This document shows, in pieces, positions 15,384-24,907 of a DNA stretch of 64,000 bases; position 1 is the stretch's first letter, and each line of letters starts with the position of its first letter. Below the pieces are notes generated by a model. The model saw only the letters and a list, made by a program, of their open reading frames with translations. It was not told the DNA's origin and ran no database searches. Position numbers and translations under genes: made by a program. This DNA comes from Pseudomonadota bacterium. Its GTDB lineage: Bacteria; Pseudomonadota; Alphaproteobacteria; Reyranellales; Reyranellaceae. Where the stretch lies: NCBI GenBank assembly GCA_018242505.1, contig JAFEBU010000038.1, positions 243,607-307,606 on the forward strand. Direction: 5' to 3'.

Positions 15384-16568
15384 CTAGGCGTAGGGATCGG
15401 CGGCGTCGCGCATACCGTCGCCCATGAACTGGTAGGCCAGAATCACCAGAATCACGGGCACGACCGGCAGCATCAGCCACCAGTTCACGGCCACCACGTT
15501 GATATCGGTCGCCTCGTTCAGGAGCACGCCCCAGGATGTGATGGGAGGTCGCAGCCCCAGTCCGAGGAAGCTGAGCGCCGTCTCGGCCAGGATCATGCTG
15601 GGAATCGAGAGCGTCGCCGACGCGATAAGATGGCTCATGAAGCCCGGCAGCAGGTGCCGACCGATGATGCGGGCGGGCTTGGCCCCCATCATCTGCGCGG
15701 CGACCGCATAATCTTCCTCGCGCAGGGCCAGGAGCTTGGAGCGGACGGCACGACCAAGGCTCGGCCAGTCGAGCAGCGCCAGGATCAGGGTGATGCCGAA
15801 GTAGATCAGCAATGGCGACCAGGTAACGGGCAGCGCCGCCGACAGGGCGAGCCAGAGCGGCAGGTGGGGGAAGCTCTTCAGGATCTCGGTGATGCGCTGG
15901 ACCACCAGATCGACCCAGCCGCCATAGTAGCCGGCCAGCCCGCCCAGGATCAGCGCCAACGCGAAGGAAAGCACGATGCCGATGATGCCGATGGTGAGCG
16001 AGATGCGCGCGGCATAGACGATGCGGCTCAGCATGTCGCGTCCCAGCCGGTCGGTGCCGAGCAGGAAGAAAGAGCCATTCTCCGGCGGGCAGACGAGATG
16101 GAACGAGCCGTCGACCAGGCCCCAGAACTTGTATGGCTCGCCGCGGCAGAAGAAGCGCAGCTTTTGCGGCTCGTCATGCTTCGGTGTGTAGACGCGTTGC
16201 AGCGTGTCGAGGTCGCGATGCACGGACAAGCCATAGACGTAGGGGCCGATGAACTTGCCGTCATGGAAGAGGTGCACGCCCTGCGGCGGGGCGAAGATGT
16301 AGCGGACGTGGCGCGTGTGCAGGTCGTAAGGCGCGATCCATTCGCTGATCAGGATCGAGAAATACATCAGCGCCAGAAAGGCGGCCGACACCACCGCGGG
16401 CCGATGGCGGCGGAAGCGCCACCACATCAGCTTCCACTGGCCGGCCATGTAGTACTTTTCCTGCTCGGCCGTGAGCCTGTCGGCGACGTAGGGGTCCCAC
16501 GGTTCGCGGCTGACGTAATGCGGGGTCGGGCGCTCGGCTGGCGGCGGCCGGGGCACGGTATCGCTCAT
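15384..16568 (-). CDS. Oligopeptide/dipeptide-type ABC transporter permease (OppC-like)
   Basis: 394 residues. It has an N-terminal cytoplasmic stretch, a first helix (VSAAFLALMYFSILISEWIAPYDL), then an unusually long extracytoplasmic region of about 110 residues with cysteines (FFCRGEPYKFW, LVCPPENGS). The BPD_transp_1 core follows, with GTDRLGRDMLSRIVYAARISL and the EAA loop ASATLSIPSMILAETALSFLGLG. Standard OppC/DppC proteins have about 300 residues. ATG at 16568 is preferred over 16586. It lies 7 bp after the OppB-like gene. Confidence 0.88.
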   Translation of the reverse strand: MSDTVPRPPPAERPTPHYVSREPWDPYVADRLTAEQEKYYMAGQWKLMWWRFRRHRPAVVSAAFLALMYFSILISEWIAPYDLHTRHVRYIFAPPQGVHLFHDGKFIGPYVYGLSVHRDLDTLQRVYTPKHDEPQKLRFFCRGEPYKFWGLVDGSFHLVCPPENGSFFLLGTDRLGRDMLSRIVYAARISLTIGIIGIVLSFALALILGGLAGYYGGWVDLVVQRITEILKSFPHLPLWLALSAALPVTWSPLLIYFGITLILALLDWPSLGRAVRSKLLALREEDYAVAAQMMGAKPARIIGRHLLPGFMSHLIASATLSIPSMILAETALSFLGLGLRPPITSWGVLLNEATDINVVAVNWWLMLPVVPVILVILAYQFMGDGMRDAADPYA

Positions 16569-16575
16569 CGCCGCC

Positions 16576-17574
16576 TCACTTCTCACCCGCCGCGCCGAAG
16601 CGGATGCGCGGATCGAGCGCAGCCAGCAGGAGATCGGAGATCAACATGCCGATCACCGTCAGCACCGCCACGAACAGCAGGAAGGTCGCGGCGAGGTTCA
16701 CGTCCTGCGTCTTGAGCGCCGTGAGGAGCATCGGGCCCATGGTCGGCAGCGACAGCACCACCGACACGATGACCGACCCCGACACGACCTCGGGCAAGAG
16801 ATGACCGATATCGGCGACGAACGGATTGAGCGCGTGGCGCAGCGGATACTTGATCAGGAGCTTCATCGGCGAGAGGCCCTTGGCGCGCCCCGTGACCACA
16901 TATTGTTTCTGCAGCTCGTCGAGAAGATTGGCACGCAGCCGCCGGATCATGCCGGCCGTGCCGGCGGTGCCGATGACGATCGTCGGGATCACGAGATGCT
17001 GGGCGACCGAGACGACCTTGGCCCATGAGATCGGCTGCTCGATGAACTCCGGATCCATCAGGCCGCCGATCGAGACGCCGAAATAGACCTTGCCGACATA
17101 GAGCAGCACCAGCGCCAGCAGGAAGTTGGGGATCGCCAGCCCCAGGAAGCCGATGAACGAGGCGGCGTAATCGCCGAACTTGTACTGGTGGGTCGCGGCA
17201 TAGACACCGATCACGAAGGATACGGTCCAGATGAAGAGGATGGTGCAGCTCTCCATGAGCACGGTCAGCGCCAATCGCTCGCCGATCAGGTCGCGCACCG
17301 GCACCGTATCCTGGCAGGACAGACCGAAGTCCCAGCGGAACACGCCGCCCAGCCAATGGAAGTAGCGGTACCATACGGAATGGTCGAGGCCGTAGAGGGC
17401 GCGCAGCTCGTCCGCCCGGGCCAGCGCGTCGGCATCGCCGCGGGCCAGCAGCTCGTCAATCTGCGAAGTCACGCAGTCGCCCGGCGGCATGTTGATGATC
17501 ATGTAGACCAGCAGACTGATGATGAAGAGCGTCGGGATCATCAGCAGCAGGCGGCGGGCGACGTAGTGCAGCAT
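16576..17574 (-). CDS. Oligopeptide/dipeptide-type ABC transporter permease (OppB-like)
   Basis: 332 residues. The start MLHYVARRLLLMIPTLFIISLLVYMII is the classic OppB/DppB first helix; the EAA loop appears as YVVTGRAKGLSPMKLLIKYPLRHALNPFV. It forms the membrane channel with the OppC-like subunit. The frame is open upstream to 17835, but that part overlaps the ATPase gene in another frame and has no family character. Only two bases separate it from the ATPase stop. Confidence 0.92.
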   Translation of the reverse strand: MLHYVARRLLLMIPTLFIISLLVYMIINMPPGDCVTSQIDELLARGDADALARADELRALYGLDHSVWYRYFHWLGGVFRWDFGLSCQDTVPVRDLIGERLALTVLMESCTILFIWTVSFVIGVYAATHQYKFGDYAASFIGFLGLAIPNFLLALVLLYVGKVYFGVSIGGLMDPEFIEQPISWAKVVSVAQHLVIPTIVIGTAGTAGMIRRLRANLLDELQKQYVVTGRAKGLSPMKLLIKYPLRHALNPFVADIGHLLPEVVSGSVIVSVVLSLPTMGPMLLTALKTQDVNLAATFLLFVAVLTVIGMLISDLLLAALDPRIRFGAAGEK

Positions 17575-17576
17575 GG

Positions 17577-19508
17577 TCAGGCCACCTCGCTCATCATGCG
17601 CACGTGATGGCCGGGCTCGACCTCGACCCAGCGCAACGGTGTTTCGCCCGTGTCGGTGAAGGGCGCCGGCCACTGCTTGGGATCGGAGGCCTTGCCCTCC
17701 ATCAGGGCCTGCAGATCGAGCCGCTGATCGGGGTCGGGAAACGGCACCGCCGAGACCAGGGCGCGCGTGTAGGGGTGCAGCGGATTGTGGAACAGCACGC
17801 CCGCCGGCGCGAGTTCGACCAGCCGGCCGGCGCACATCACGGCGATGCGGTCGGCGATGTAATCGACCACCGCGAGGTTGTGGCTGATGAAGAGATAGGT
17901 GAGCCCGAGCTCCTTCTGCAGGTCCTTCAGGAGATTGAGGATCTGCGCCTGGATCGAGACGTCGAGCGCCGAAACCGGCTCGTCGCAGATCACCATGTCC
18001 GGCCTCAACGCAAGTGCGCGCGCGATGCCGATGCGCTGGCGCTGGCCGCCGGAGAAGGAATGCGGGTAGCGGCTGAGCTGTCGACGATCGAGCCCGACCA
18101 GCTCCATCAGCTCGCCCACCATCTCGCGGCGGTAGGCGTCGTCGCCGACTTTATGGATCACCAACGGCTCGACCAGGATGTCGAAGACCGTCATGCGCGG
18201 ATTGAGCGAGCCGAACGGATCCTGGAAGATGAACTGCAGCTTGGTGCGGAAGCGGCTGAGCGCCTCGCCCTCCAGGGTCAGCACATTGGTTTTGCGGCCC
18301 CAGTCGTCATAGATCACTCGTCCGGCGCCTCCATCGTCATCCGCCGAGATGCCGCGCATCAGCATCTTGCTGAGCGTGGTCTTGCCGCAGCCCGATTCGC
18401 CGACCAGCCCCAGGCATTCGCCGCGTTTGACGTCGAAGCTCACATCGTTGACGGCGCGCACCACGCGCGTCGTACCGCCGCCCAGCAGCTGTTCGAGCAG
18501 CGAGTCGGCCTTGCGGATCCTGAAGGTCTTGGTGAGATGGCGGACCTTCAGCACCGGCGCCATGGCGTTGAAGGTCGGCAGCGGCTTGGCCTCGGACTTC
18601 TGCTGCAGAAGATGGCCAGTCGCCGCCCTGATCTCGCGGATCGGCTGGAGCCGCTCGCCGGGCTTCATGTCGAAGCGAGGCACGGCGTTCAGCAGCGCTT
18701 TCAGGTAGGGATGCTGCGGGTCGCGGAAGATGGCGTGCAGGTTGCCCGCCTCGACCACCTTGCCTCGATACATCACCACGACGTCGTCGGCGACATTGGC
18801 GACCACGCCGAGATCGTGGGTGATCATCAGGAGCGCCATGCCGAGCTCCTGCTGCAGATCCTTGATCAGGCGCAGGATCTGCGCCTGGATGGTGACATCG
18901 AGCGCGGTCGTCGGCTCGTCGGCGATCAGAAGCGCCGGTCGGCACACCAGCGCCATCGCGATCATCGCCCGCTGGCGCAGGCCGCCCGACAGCTCGAAAG
19001 GATAGGTCCGGAGCGCGCGCTTGGGATCGGGGAAGCCCACCATGCGCAGCATCGAGATCGTGATCTCGTCGATCTCCGCCCGGCTCAGCTTGCCGCGCGG
19101 GCGTCCCCCGTCATGCGCGCCGTGCAACTCGACGGCCTCGCCGATCTGGTCGCCCACCGTATGGAGCGCCGAGAGCGAGGTCATCGGTTCCTGGAAGATG
19201 ATGGAGATCTCGCCACCGCGGATCCGGCGCATCTCGTGACCGGACACCGGAAGCTTGGCGATGTCGACGACCGGCGATTCGTCGCGCGGATCCTTGAAGA
19301 GGATGGCACCTGACGGAATCGAAGCGGAGCGCGGCAGGAGCCCCATGATCGCCTGGCTGCACACAGACTTGCCGGAACCAGACTCGCCCACCAGGGCGAC
19401 CGTACCACCGGGCGGGATGGAGAAGGACACGTCGTCGACCGCACGCAGAACACCTTCGTGAACGCCGAACTCGATCGTCAGATTCTCGACCCGCAGCAGA
19501 TCCTTCAT
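17577..19508 (-). CDS. Fused dual ABC ATPase of an oligopeptide-type transporter (DppD-DppF fusion)
   Basis: 643 residues with two complete ATPase domains. Domain 1: Walker [13 protein letters not shown], signature [12 protein letters not shown], Walker [13 protein letters not shown]. Domain 2: [39 protein letters not shown]. Each is followed by an oligopeptide-transporter C-terminal extension ([28 protein letters not shown]). This is the layout of YejF/GsiA-like proteins. Its ATG overlaps by four bases the stop of the small membrane protein gene upstream. No solute-binding protein gene lies in or near the operon. Confidence 0.92.
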   Translation of the reverse strand: MKDLLRVENLTIEFGVHEGVLRAVDDVSFSIPPGGTVALVGESGSGKSVCSQAIMGLLPRSASIPSGAILFKDPRDESPVVDIAKLPVSGHEMRRIRGGEISIIFQEPMTSLSALHTVGDQIGEAVELHGAHDGGRPRGKLSRAEIDEITISMLRMVGFPDPKRALRTYPFELSGGLRQRAMIAMALVCRPALLIADEPTTALDVTIQAQILRLIKDLQQELGMALLMITHDLGVVANVADDVVVMYRGKVVEAGNLHAIFRDPQHPYLKALLNAVPRFDMKPGERLQPIREIRAATGHLLQQKSEAKPLPTFNAMAPVLKVRHLTKTFRIRKADSLLEQLLGGGTTRVVRAVNDVSFDVKRGECLGLVGESGCGKTTLSKMLMRGISADDDGGAGRVIYDDWGRKTNVLTLEGEALSRFRTKLQFIFQDPFGSLNPRMTVFDILVEPLVIHKVGDDAYRREMVGELMELVGLDRRQLSRYPHSFSGGQRQRIGIARALALRPDMVICDEPVSALDVSIQAQILNLLKDLQKELGLTYLFISHNLAVVDYIADRIAVMCAGRLVELAPAGVLFHNPLHPYTRALVSAVPFPDPDQRLDLQALMEGKASDPKQWPAPFTDTGETPLRWVEVEPGHHVRMMSEVA

Positions 19509-20011
19509 TCTGCGTCTTCCTGGCCTGCCACGGTGATCCCCATTGAACGCAGGTTGACCCGGGTGGCGCGGCTCAGCTCGAGCTTTCGGGCTTCTGCCGC
19601 CTGTGCCGCCCGTTCGACGATATCGTAAAAGCTTTCGAGTGAGGAATCGACTTTCACCGCCCGTGCGCCGGTCGAGCGCACAACAAGCTGCATCCATCCG
19701 TCCGTTCGGTCGCGCTTTGTCGAATAATAGGAAAGCGCCAGGCGATCGAGCCGCGCCCATTCGACCAGGCTGCCGGTCGGACCGTCGGCGGCGAACGTAT
19801 CGGGACCGAGAACGTATCGGGTCACCTGGCGCAGGGCGGTGCGCGCCAGGAACAACAGGAACAGCACGCAGGCCGCGCCCAACACGAGACCCATCCAGCG
19901 ATTGACGTCCAGGAAGAGCAACGGCAGGCCGCACAGCAAAGCGCCTGTCACGGCGCGGATATAGTCGGCCCACAGCGTTTGGCGCGGATAGCGCAAAACG
20001 ACAGAGTTCAA
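19505..20011 (-). CDS. Small two-helix membrane protein, function unknown
   Basis: 168 residues from TTG at 20011. This start has GGGAGG seven bases ahead and overlaps the stop of the deacetylase-like gene (TTGA). Two adjacent hydrophobic helices (ALLCGLPLLFLDV and MGLVLGAACVLFLLFLA, about residues 25-60) are followed by a basic cytoplasmic domain with VTRYVLGPDTFAADGP and RLDRLALSYYSTKRDRTDGWMQLVVRS, which reads like a PH-like beta-rich domain. It is coupled at both ends (deacetylase-like upstream, ABC ATPase downstream), tying the glycan genes to the transporter. Confidence 0.75.
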   Translation of the reverse strand: MNSVVLRYPRQTLWADYIRAVTGALLCGLPLLFLDVNRWMGLVLGAACVLFLLFLARTALRQVTRYVLGPDTFAADGPTGSLVEWARLDRLALSYYSTKRDRTDGWMQLVVRSTGARAVKVDSSLESFYDIVERAAQAAEARKLELSRATRVNLRSMGITVAGQEDAE

Positions 20012-20772
20012 GGCCGCGCCTCCCGTGACTTGAAAAGGCGACTGCCCGCGCGCACCTCCACGCCAGACATCGTTCTCGCTCTCTCCAGCAGCGACCTTAG
20101 GAAATCCCATGCGGCTTCGTCCATCACAAGATGATGACTAAGCACACCGACCGGCTCGTTCGACGAATGCCGAGCCGTATCGAGGGCCATCACGAGAGCG
20201 GTGAGTGCCGCTGCCTCGCCGACGAAACCACGGTGTCCCTGCCAATCGACGAGGTCGAGGTGCACGTTGACCTGTCGTAGACCCTTGACCGGCTCGGCGC
20301 GCGGGCGCGGACCGAAGGTCGAAAGGCCTGCAAAGCCGATCTCGGGCAGGGTCGGCACCAGCGCCGGAGCAATCCGGTTCCAGGGCGGCACCAGGACCGG
20401 CAAGGCCCTTCCACCGAACAGCCGTTCGAGGGCGAGCCAGCCGGTGCCAAGTTCGCCCAGCACCATCATGGCCGGCCGATGGGCGCCGAGCTCGCACTTC
20501 TTGTCGAGGGGTGGCGCATGATTGACGTGGGCATAGCCGTGCTGCAGCAGGTCGACGCCCGGCTCCTCGGCGAGCCGCGCCGCCAGCGCCTGCGTAGCCA
20601 GGGCGGGAACCACGGCCAGAGCCAGCGGCATGCCGGTCTTGCGATGCAGATCCAGCAGACGGTCTAGCGCCACCGTCGCATCAGCAGCATCGTCGTCGCG
20701 CCACCACAGTTCGGCCGTCCGACCTGAATCGCGCCAGCGCGCGATCTCCTTGTCGAGGGCGTGCCAGCTCAA
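20008..20772 (-). CDS. Polysaccharide deacetylase-fold protein
   Basis: 254 residues. Motifs suggest the NodB-like (carbohydrate esterase 4) barrel: ELWWRDDDAAD gives the catalytic/metal aspartates, LLQHGYAHVNHAP the metal histidines (HGxxHxNH), and VPPWNRI the usual arginine motif. It probably removes acetyl groups from an amino sugar in the glycan made by the neighbouring transferases. The start is TTG at 20772, overlapping the upstream glycosyltransferase stop (TTGA). No signal peptide is visible, so a cytoplasmic site is likely. Confidence 0.8.
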   Translation of the reverse strand: MSWHALDKEIARWRDSGRTAELWWRDDDAADATVALDRLLDLHRKTGMPLALAVVPALATQALAARLAEEPGVDLLQHGYAHVNHAPPLDKKCELGAHRPAMMVLGELGTGWLALERLFGGRALPVLVPPWNRIAPALVPTLPEIGFAGLSTFGPRPRAEPVKGLRQVNVHLDLVDWQGHRGFVGEAAALTALVMALDTARHSSNEPVGVLSHHLVMDEAAWDFLRSLLERARTMSGVEVRAGSRLFKSREARP

Positions 20773-21902
20773 GCCACCCTCGCCCGCAGCAGCTCGACCG
20801 TCCTCGACGCGCCGCCGACATCACAGCGCGGCAGCTCGCGCAGGGAGGGACCGACCAAAGCCCGTGCGATCCCGGCGGCCAGGCTCGCCGCGGTGAGCGT
20901 TTCCGCCTCCACCATTGCCGCAAGCCCCCGCTCGGCCAGCAGGCGCGCGCGGTCCGACTGCTCCGTCTCGCGCGCTGTCGAGAACGGCACGAGCAGGGCA
21001 CGGTCGGCAAAGCGCAGGATATCGACCACGGTGTTGTAGCCGGCCTGGGAGATCGACAGCGCCGCATTGGCCAGCAGCGTCGGGAAATCGGTCCGCGCTG
21101 GCTCGATGACGACGCCATCCTGCTGCCACAGCGCAACGCGTTCTGTTTTGGCGAGGTTGGCCCCGACCAGCAGACGCCAACGACGGTCGGCGAGCACGCT
21201 GCGGCCGCGGGCCGCAAGTGCAGCCCTGAGGAGCGGCCCGCCCACCGCCCCACCGCCGACCGACACGATCACCTCGTCCTTGCCGGCACCACTCGTCTTC
21301 ACGCCATGATCGGGCGGCGCGACGTAGCCGGTATAGACGGCACGCCCCGCCATGCGCTCCCAGCCGGCGAAGCTCGCGCCGAAGTCGACGATCCGGGGAT
21401 CGGCGTGGATCAGCACCAGATCGAAGGCGGCGAGAATCTCCAGCGTCTCGGCGACGCGCTGCGCCGAAACCGAGCGGCGCACCACGTCGCGCACCGACGA
21501 GACGATCAACGGCTTCGACTGCAGCGCGCGCGCCGCGTCGAGAAGCGGCAGCAGCTCGAAGCGCAATTGTGTGCGACCGAAGGGAAACTGCTCGGTGATC
21601 ACGATCGACGGCGCTTCGGCCCGCAGTACCGACACCAGCTCCTGCACGCGGGCGGCGCGAAACGCCACGCCGAGCGGCGATCCATCGAGCCTGACGAGTT
21701 CGCGCAAATTCTCGTCGCGCGCCCGCACGGGCGGCAACTGATGCAGACGTGCGCCTCCGAGATCGAGCGCGAGGGGCGCACCGCCCGAGACCATCAGCAC
21801 GTCGAACCCGCCCTCGGCCAGCGCCCGCGCCAGGATGGCAGCGCGACGCAGATGACCGATACCCAGGAGATGCTGCACGTAGAAGAAGACGCGCGGGCTC
21901 AT
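20769..21902 (-). CDS. MurG-like (GT-B) glycosyltransferase, paralogue 2
   Basis: 377 residues. The N-terminus RVFFYVQHLLGIGHLRRAAILARAL carries the GxGH-type motif of MurG/GT28-like enzymes. The C-terminal domain has VIVSVGGGAVGG and a nucleotide-sugar site in ALSISQAGYNTVVDILRF with VPFSTARETEQSDRARLL (the Q-rich GT-B loop). A lipid or protein acceptor and UDP-sugar donor are likely by analogy only. It is related to the 424-aa transferase at 24908-26182. Its start overlaps the stop of the histidine phosphatase gene upstream; its own stop overlaps the TTG start of the deacetylase-like gene. Confidence 0.82.
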   Translation of the reverse strand: MSPRVFFYVQHLLGIGHLRRAAILARALAEGGFDVLMVSGGAPLALDLGGARLHQLPPVRARDENLRELVRLDGSPLGVAFRAARVQELVSVLRAEAPSIVITEQFPFGRTQLRFELLPLLDAARALQSKPLIVSSVRDVVRRSVSAQRVAETLEILAAFDLVLIHADPRIVDFGASFAGWERMAGRAVYTGYVAPPDHGVKTSGAGKDEVIVSVGGGAVGGPLLRAALAARGRSVLADRRWRLLVGANLAKTERVALWQQDGVVIEPARTDFPTLLANAALSISQAGYNTVVDILRFADRALLVPFSTARETEQSDRARLLAERGLAAMVEAETLTAASLAAGIARALVGPSLRELPRCDVGGASRTVELLRARVA

Positions 21903-22492
21903 GCCAGCGCCACGTTGGGCCGGTCGACGGTCACGCTGCCGTCGCAATGAGCGATGAAATAGTGGAGGCTTTGCCAATCGAGCTTCACCGGCTGGCGTCC
22001 CGTCATGTCCCAGCCGGTCGCCAGGGCAAGCAGCGCACGGATCGCCGCCTTGTGCGACACGGCAACCACCGCCTCGCCTGCCGCCGCGATCTCGGACGCC
22101 CAGTCCAAAAGGCGCGCCATGGTCGCCCGGGGCGATTCGCCGTCCGGCGGCTGGAAATCGAGCCCGCGGCGCTCGGCGTCGAGGAAAACGACGCCGACAG
22201 TCTCGCGCAGATCGAGAATGGTCCGGCCCTCCCAGGCACCGAAGCTCATCTCGCGCAGGCGCGGCTCGATCGTGACTGGTGCAGCCGGCTGCAACAGCTC
22301 GGCGGTGCGGCGCGCGCGCTGCAACGGGCTGCACAGCCGCTTCCAGCCGCTTGCCGGCGCCGGCAGACGCCAGCGCGCCGCCAGCGCCTCGCCCTCGGCA
22401 CTGAGGGGAATGTCGGTCATGCCCTGCAGGCGACGGGACTCGTTCCAGGCCGTCGGCGCATGGCGAAGGATAGCGAAGGGCACGCCGGTCAT
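21899..22492 (-). CDS. Histidine phosphatase (phosphoglycerate mutase-like)
   Basis: 197 residues. It has the RHG-type motif LRHAPTAWNESRRLQG with the phospho-accepting histidine, SPLQRARRTAELL, the acid in EMSFGAWEGRTI, and the second histidine in VVAVSHKAAIRALLAL. Family members dephosphorylate small metabolites or sugar phosphates. Its place between two glycosyltransferases suggests a sugar-phosphate or glycolipid-phosphate substrate, which is inference. The gene overlaps both neighbours by four bases. Confidence 0.85.
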   Translation of the reverse strand: MTGVPFAILRHAPTAWNESRRLQGMTDIPLSAEGEALAARWRLPAPASGWKRLCSPLQRARRTAELLQPAAPVTIEPRLREMSFGAWEGRTILDLRETVGVVFLDAERRGLDFQPPDGESPRATMARLLDWASEIAAAGEAVVAVSHKAAIRALLALATGWDMTGRQPVKLDWQSLHYFIAHCDGSVTVDRPNVALA

Positions 22493-23595
22493 CGCAGCAT
22501 CCGCAAGGCGGTCTGCAACGCCCTAGCCGCGGCGCGCTCGTCATGATGTTGCGCCACGCGTCGCGACGCGCCGGCGCCAAGCCGTGCCCGCTCGGCTGGG
22601 TCGTCCAGCAGGCGACCGACGGCGGCGGCAAAGGCCGCGGCATCGCCGATCGGAGTCAGGATACCGGAGACGCCATCGGCCACGACCGCCGGCACGCCAC
22701 CGGTACAGCCGGCAACGACCGGCAGGCCGCTCGCCTGGGCCTCGAGAAAAGCCATGCCATAGGCTTCGTTGATTGCCGGCCAAAGGTAAAGATCGGCTGC
22801 AGCATAGAGGGCGGGCAACGCGTCATGCGCCACGGCGCCGGCGAAGCGCACCCGCGCTCCCAACGGCGCCATCAGCGCCTCGACCTCGGCTCGGGCCGGG
22901 CCGTCGCCGATCAGCACCGCCCGCCAGCGGCGATCCGCCAGCAAGGCGAACGCCTTGGCAAGGACACGATAGGATTCGAGCTTGTCGCGATGGCGCATCA
23001 TGCCGACGCTCATGAGCAGCGGCGGATCATTGGTCTGCCGCCCCGACGCGGCAGCCTGAAAGGGCGTTGCGTCGATGAAAGGCGGCAGCCGCAACTGATG
23101 CGCGCCCGGCCGCAGCCTCATCCTGACGCCGGCAATGTCGCGAGGGTTGAGCGTCAGCACCAGATCGGCCGCGGCGAGGGCGCGTTCGGCGGCTCGATGG
23201 CCGAGCCGCGTCGGTCCCTGCGCGCGGCGCGGGGAATGCGACGCCTCCGCAACCAAGTAAGCGAGGCCGAGCGCGCGCGTCACGGTGGGTCCCAGCCAAT
23301 CGGGCTTGCGATACCAGGAATGGTAGGTGAACCAGAGGTCGAAGCGTTCGGGGTGACGCGGCGGCAAGGCGCGCCAGCGCGCGATCAGCCGGCTCGCCTG
23401 GGCGCGGGCGCGACGCTCCAGGCCAAGATGAGCCTCCGGCTCAGGCACGCCCGGCGCAACGCGGCTCTGCGCCGGCATGATCACCCGGTGGCCGAGATGC
23501 TCCAGCAGGCGCCGCAAGCCCCTGGCCATTTCGCGATCGCCCGACGCAATTGGACTGTCGGGGGGTTTCAGCGGCGTGTGCAACAGCACGCGCAT
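22489..23595 (-). CDS. Glycosyltransferase family 4 protein
   Basis: 368 residues, GT-B fold. N-terminal domain: LLHTPLKPPDSPIASGDREMARGLRRLLEHLGH. C-terminal donor domain: PPLLMSVGMMRHRDKLESYRVLAKAF, VLIGDGPARAEVEALM, and the GT4 EX7E region in NEAYGMAFLEAQASGLPVVAG. It transfers a sugar from a nucleotide donor; identity unknown. It is part of the minus-strand glycan operon, two bases after the previous transferase and overlapping the phosphatase gene by four. Confidence 0.88.
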   Translation of the reverse strand: MRVLLHTPLKPPDSPIASGDREMARGLRRLLEHLGHRVIMPAQSRVAPGVPEPEAHLGLERRARAQASRLIARWRALPPRHPERFDLWFTYHSWYRKPDWLGPTVTRALGLAYLVAEASHSPRRAQGPTRLGHRAAERALAAADLVLTLNPRDIAGVRMRLRPGAHQLRLPPFIDATPFQAAASGRQTNDPPLLMSVGMMRHRDKLESYRVLAKAFALLADRRWRAVLIGDGPARAEVEALMAPLGARVRFAGAVAHDALPALYAAADLYLWPAINEAYGMAFLEAQASGLPVVAGCTGGVPAVVADGVSGILTPIGDAAAFAAAVGRLLDDPAERARLGAGASRRVAQHHDERAAARALQTALRMLR

Positions 23596-23597
23596 TC

Positions 23598-24890
23598 CTA
23601 CTCCGCGGCGCGGACTTCGGGGATCTCGATCTGCGGCGCGAGGTTGCTGTTGGCCGGCTGGACGAGCGCGCGGGCGATCCAGTCGACACCGGCTTCGTAG
23701 GAAAACCGCGTGCGCACGATCTCGTTGGCGCGATTGCCGAAACGCATGCGCAGGTCCGGATCGCGCGCCAACCGTTCGAGCGCCACCGCAAGTTGCTCCG
23801 GTGCCGCCGGATCGGCCAGCAGGCCGTTGTCCTGGTCGGAGATGAACTCGCCGATCGCCGCCGAGCGCGTCGAGACAATCGCCATGCGCTGATAGCCCGC
23901 CTCCTGCAGGACGTTGGGCATGCCCTCGCGATCGCCGTCGTCTGCGGTCTTGCTGGCCAGCACGAAGATGTCGGCGCGCTGGTAAGCCGCAAACACTTCG
24001 GCCTGCGGCCGCGCGCCGTGCCAGAGGCAGCGATCGGCGATGCCGAGCTTCTCGGCCTGATACTCGAAGCTGTCGCCCAGCACGCCGGCGCCGATATGTT
24101 CAAAGCGCCAGTTGAGGTCCTTGGGAAGGCGGGCGAGCGCCGCCAGCAGGTCGTCATAGCCTTTCTTCGCCACCCGCCGCCCAACCGACAGGATCACGAC
24201 AGGATCGTTCGGGTCGCGGCCGTCACGCCGCGAGCGCTCGGCCGGTGGCGTCGGCAGGTTGGCGAGATCGAGGCCGTGATAGACCAGCCGCAGCCGGGTG
24301 CGGTCGGCGACGAGTTCCTTCAGCCGCCCGAGCGCGAATTGCGTGCAGGTGATCAGCCAGTCGATATCGCCGAGTTTGGCGCGCAGCTCCCACTCCTGGC
24401 TGGTCCAGATGTCCTTGGCATGCGCCGAGGCGCTCCACGGCAGCCCACGCATCAGGGCGGCATAGCGCGTCGCCGAGGCCGGCGTATGGATGAAGTGGGC
24501 GTATATGCGCTCGATGCCCTCGGGCATCTCGGCCGCCAGCACCATCGCCTGGCCGAAGCGCCGCACCCGATTGGGCGTGCAGTCACGCACGAGGTCGCGC
24601 AGGAAGCGCGCACGCGCGGCACGATAGCCCGGCAGCCGGCGCGCCTTCCACCATGCGCGCAGCACGCGCAGCGGATCGTTCTTGAGATACTCCGGCAGAT
24701 AGACGATCGGCGCCTTGACCCGGGCATGCACCGGATGGACTGCGGGGTCGGTCGGCAGGCGCAGCGAATAAATCACGAGCTTGAGCCCGCGCGCCTCCAG
24801 CCCGGCCATTTCCTGGGCGATGAAGGTCTCCGACAGCCGCGGCCAGCACTTAACGACGACCGCGATGCGCGGATCATTTCCATTCATCAT
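23598..24890 (-). CDS. Glycosyltransferase family 4 protein (exopolysaccharide type)
   Basis: 430 residues. The N-terminus VVVKCWPRLSETFIAQEMAGLEARG is the typical start of exopolysaccharide GT4 enzymes (ExoL/WcaL-like). The donor domain has ILSVGRRVAKKGYDDLLAALA, HIGAGVLGDSFEYQAEKLG and the EX7E-like segment DREGMPNVLQEAGYQRMAIVSTRSAAIGE. Two adjacent ATGs (24890, 24887) lack a good ribosome binding site. It lies 17 bp after the first gene of the operon. Confidence 0.88.
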   Translation of the reverse strand: MMNGNDPRIAVVVKCWPRLSETFIAQEMAGLEARGLKLVIYSLRLPTDPAVHPVHARVKAPIVYLPEYLKNDPLRVLRAWWKARRLPGYRAARARFLRDLVRDCTPNRVRRFGQAMVLAAEMPEGIERIYAHFIHTPASATRYAALMRGLPWSASAHAKDIWTSQEWELRAKLGDIDWLITCTQFALGRLKELVADRTRLRLVYHGLDLANLPTPPAERSRRDGRDPNDPVVILSVGRRVAKKGYDDLLAALARLPKDLNWRFEHIGAGVLGDSFEYQAEKLGIADRCLWHGARPQAEVFAAYQRADIFVLASKTADDGDREGMPNVLQEAGYQRMAIVSTRSAAIGEFISDQDNGLLADPAAPEQLAVALERLARDPDLRMRFGNRANEIVRTRFSYEAGVDWIARALVQPANSNLAPQIEIPEVRAAE

Positions 24891-24907
24891 TTAACACCGA
24901 TGTTCTT

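Noticed and set aside
17604..19313. 569-codon plus-strand frame opposite the dual ATPase gene
   Set aside because: Antisense shadow; the minus frame has two complete ABC ATPase motif sets.
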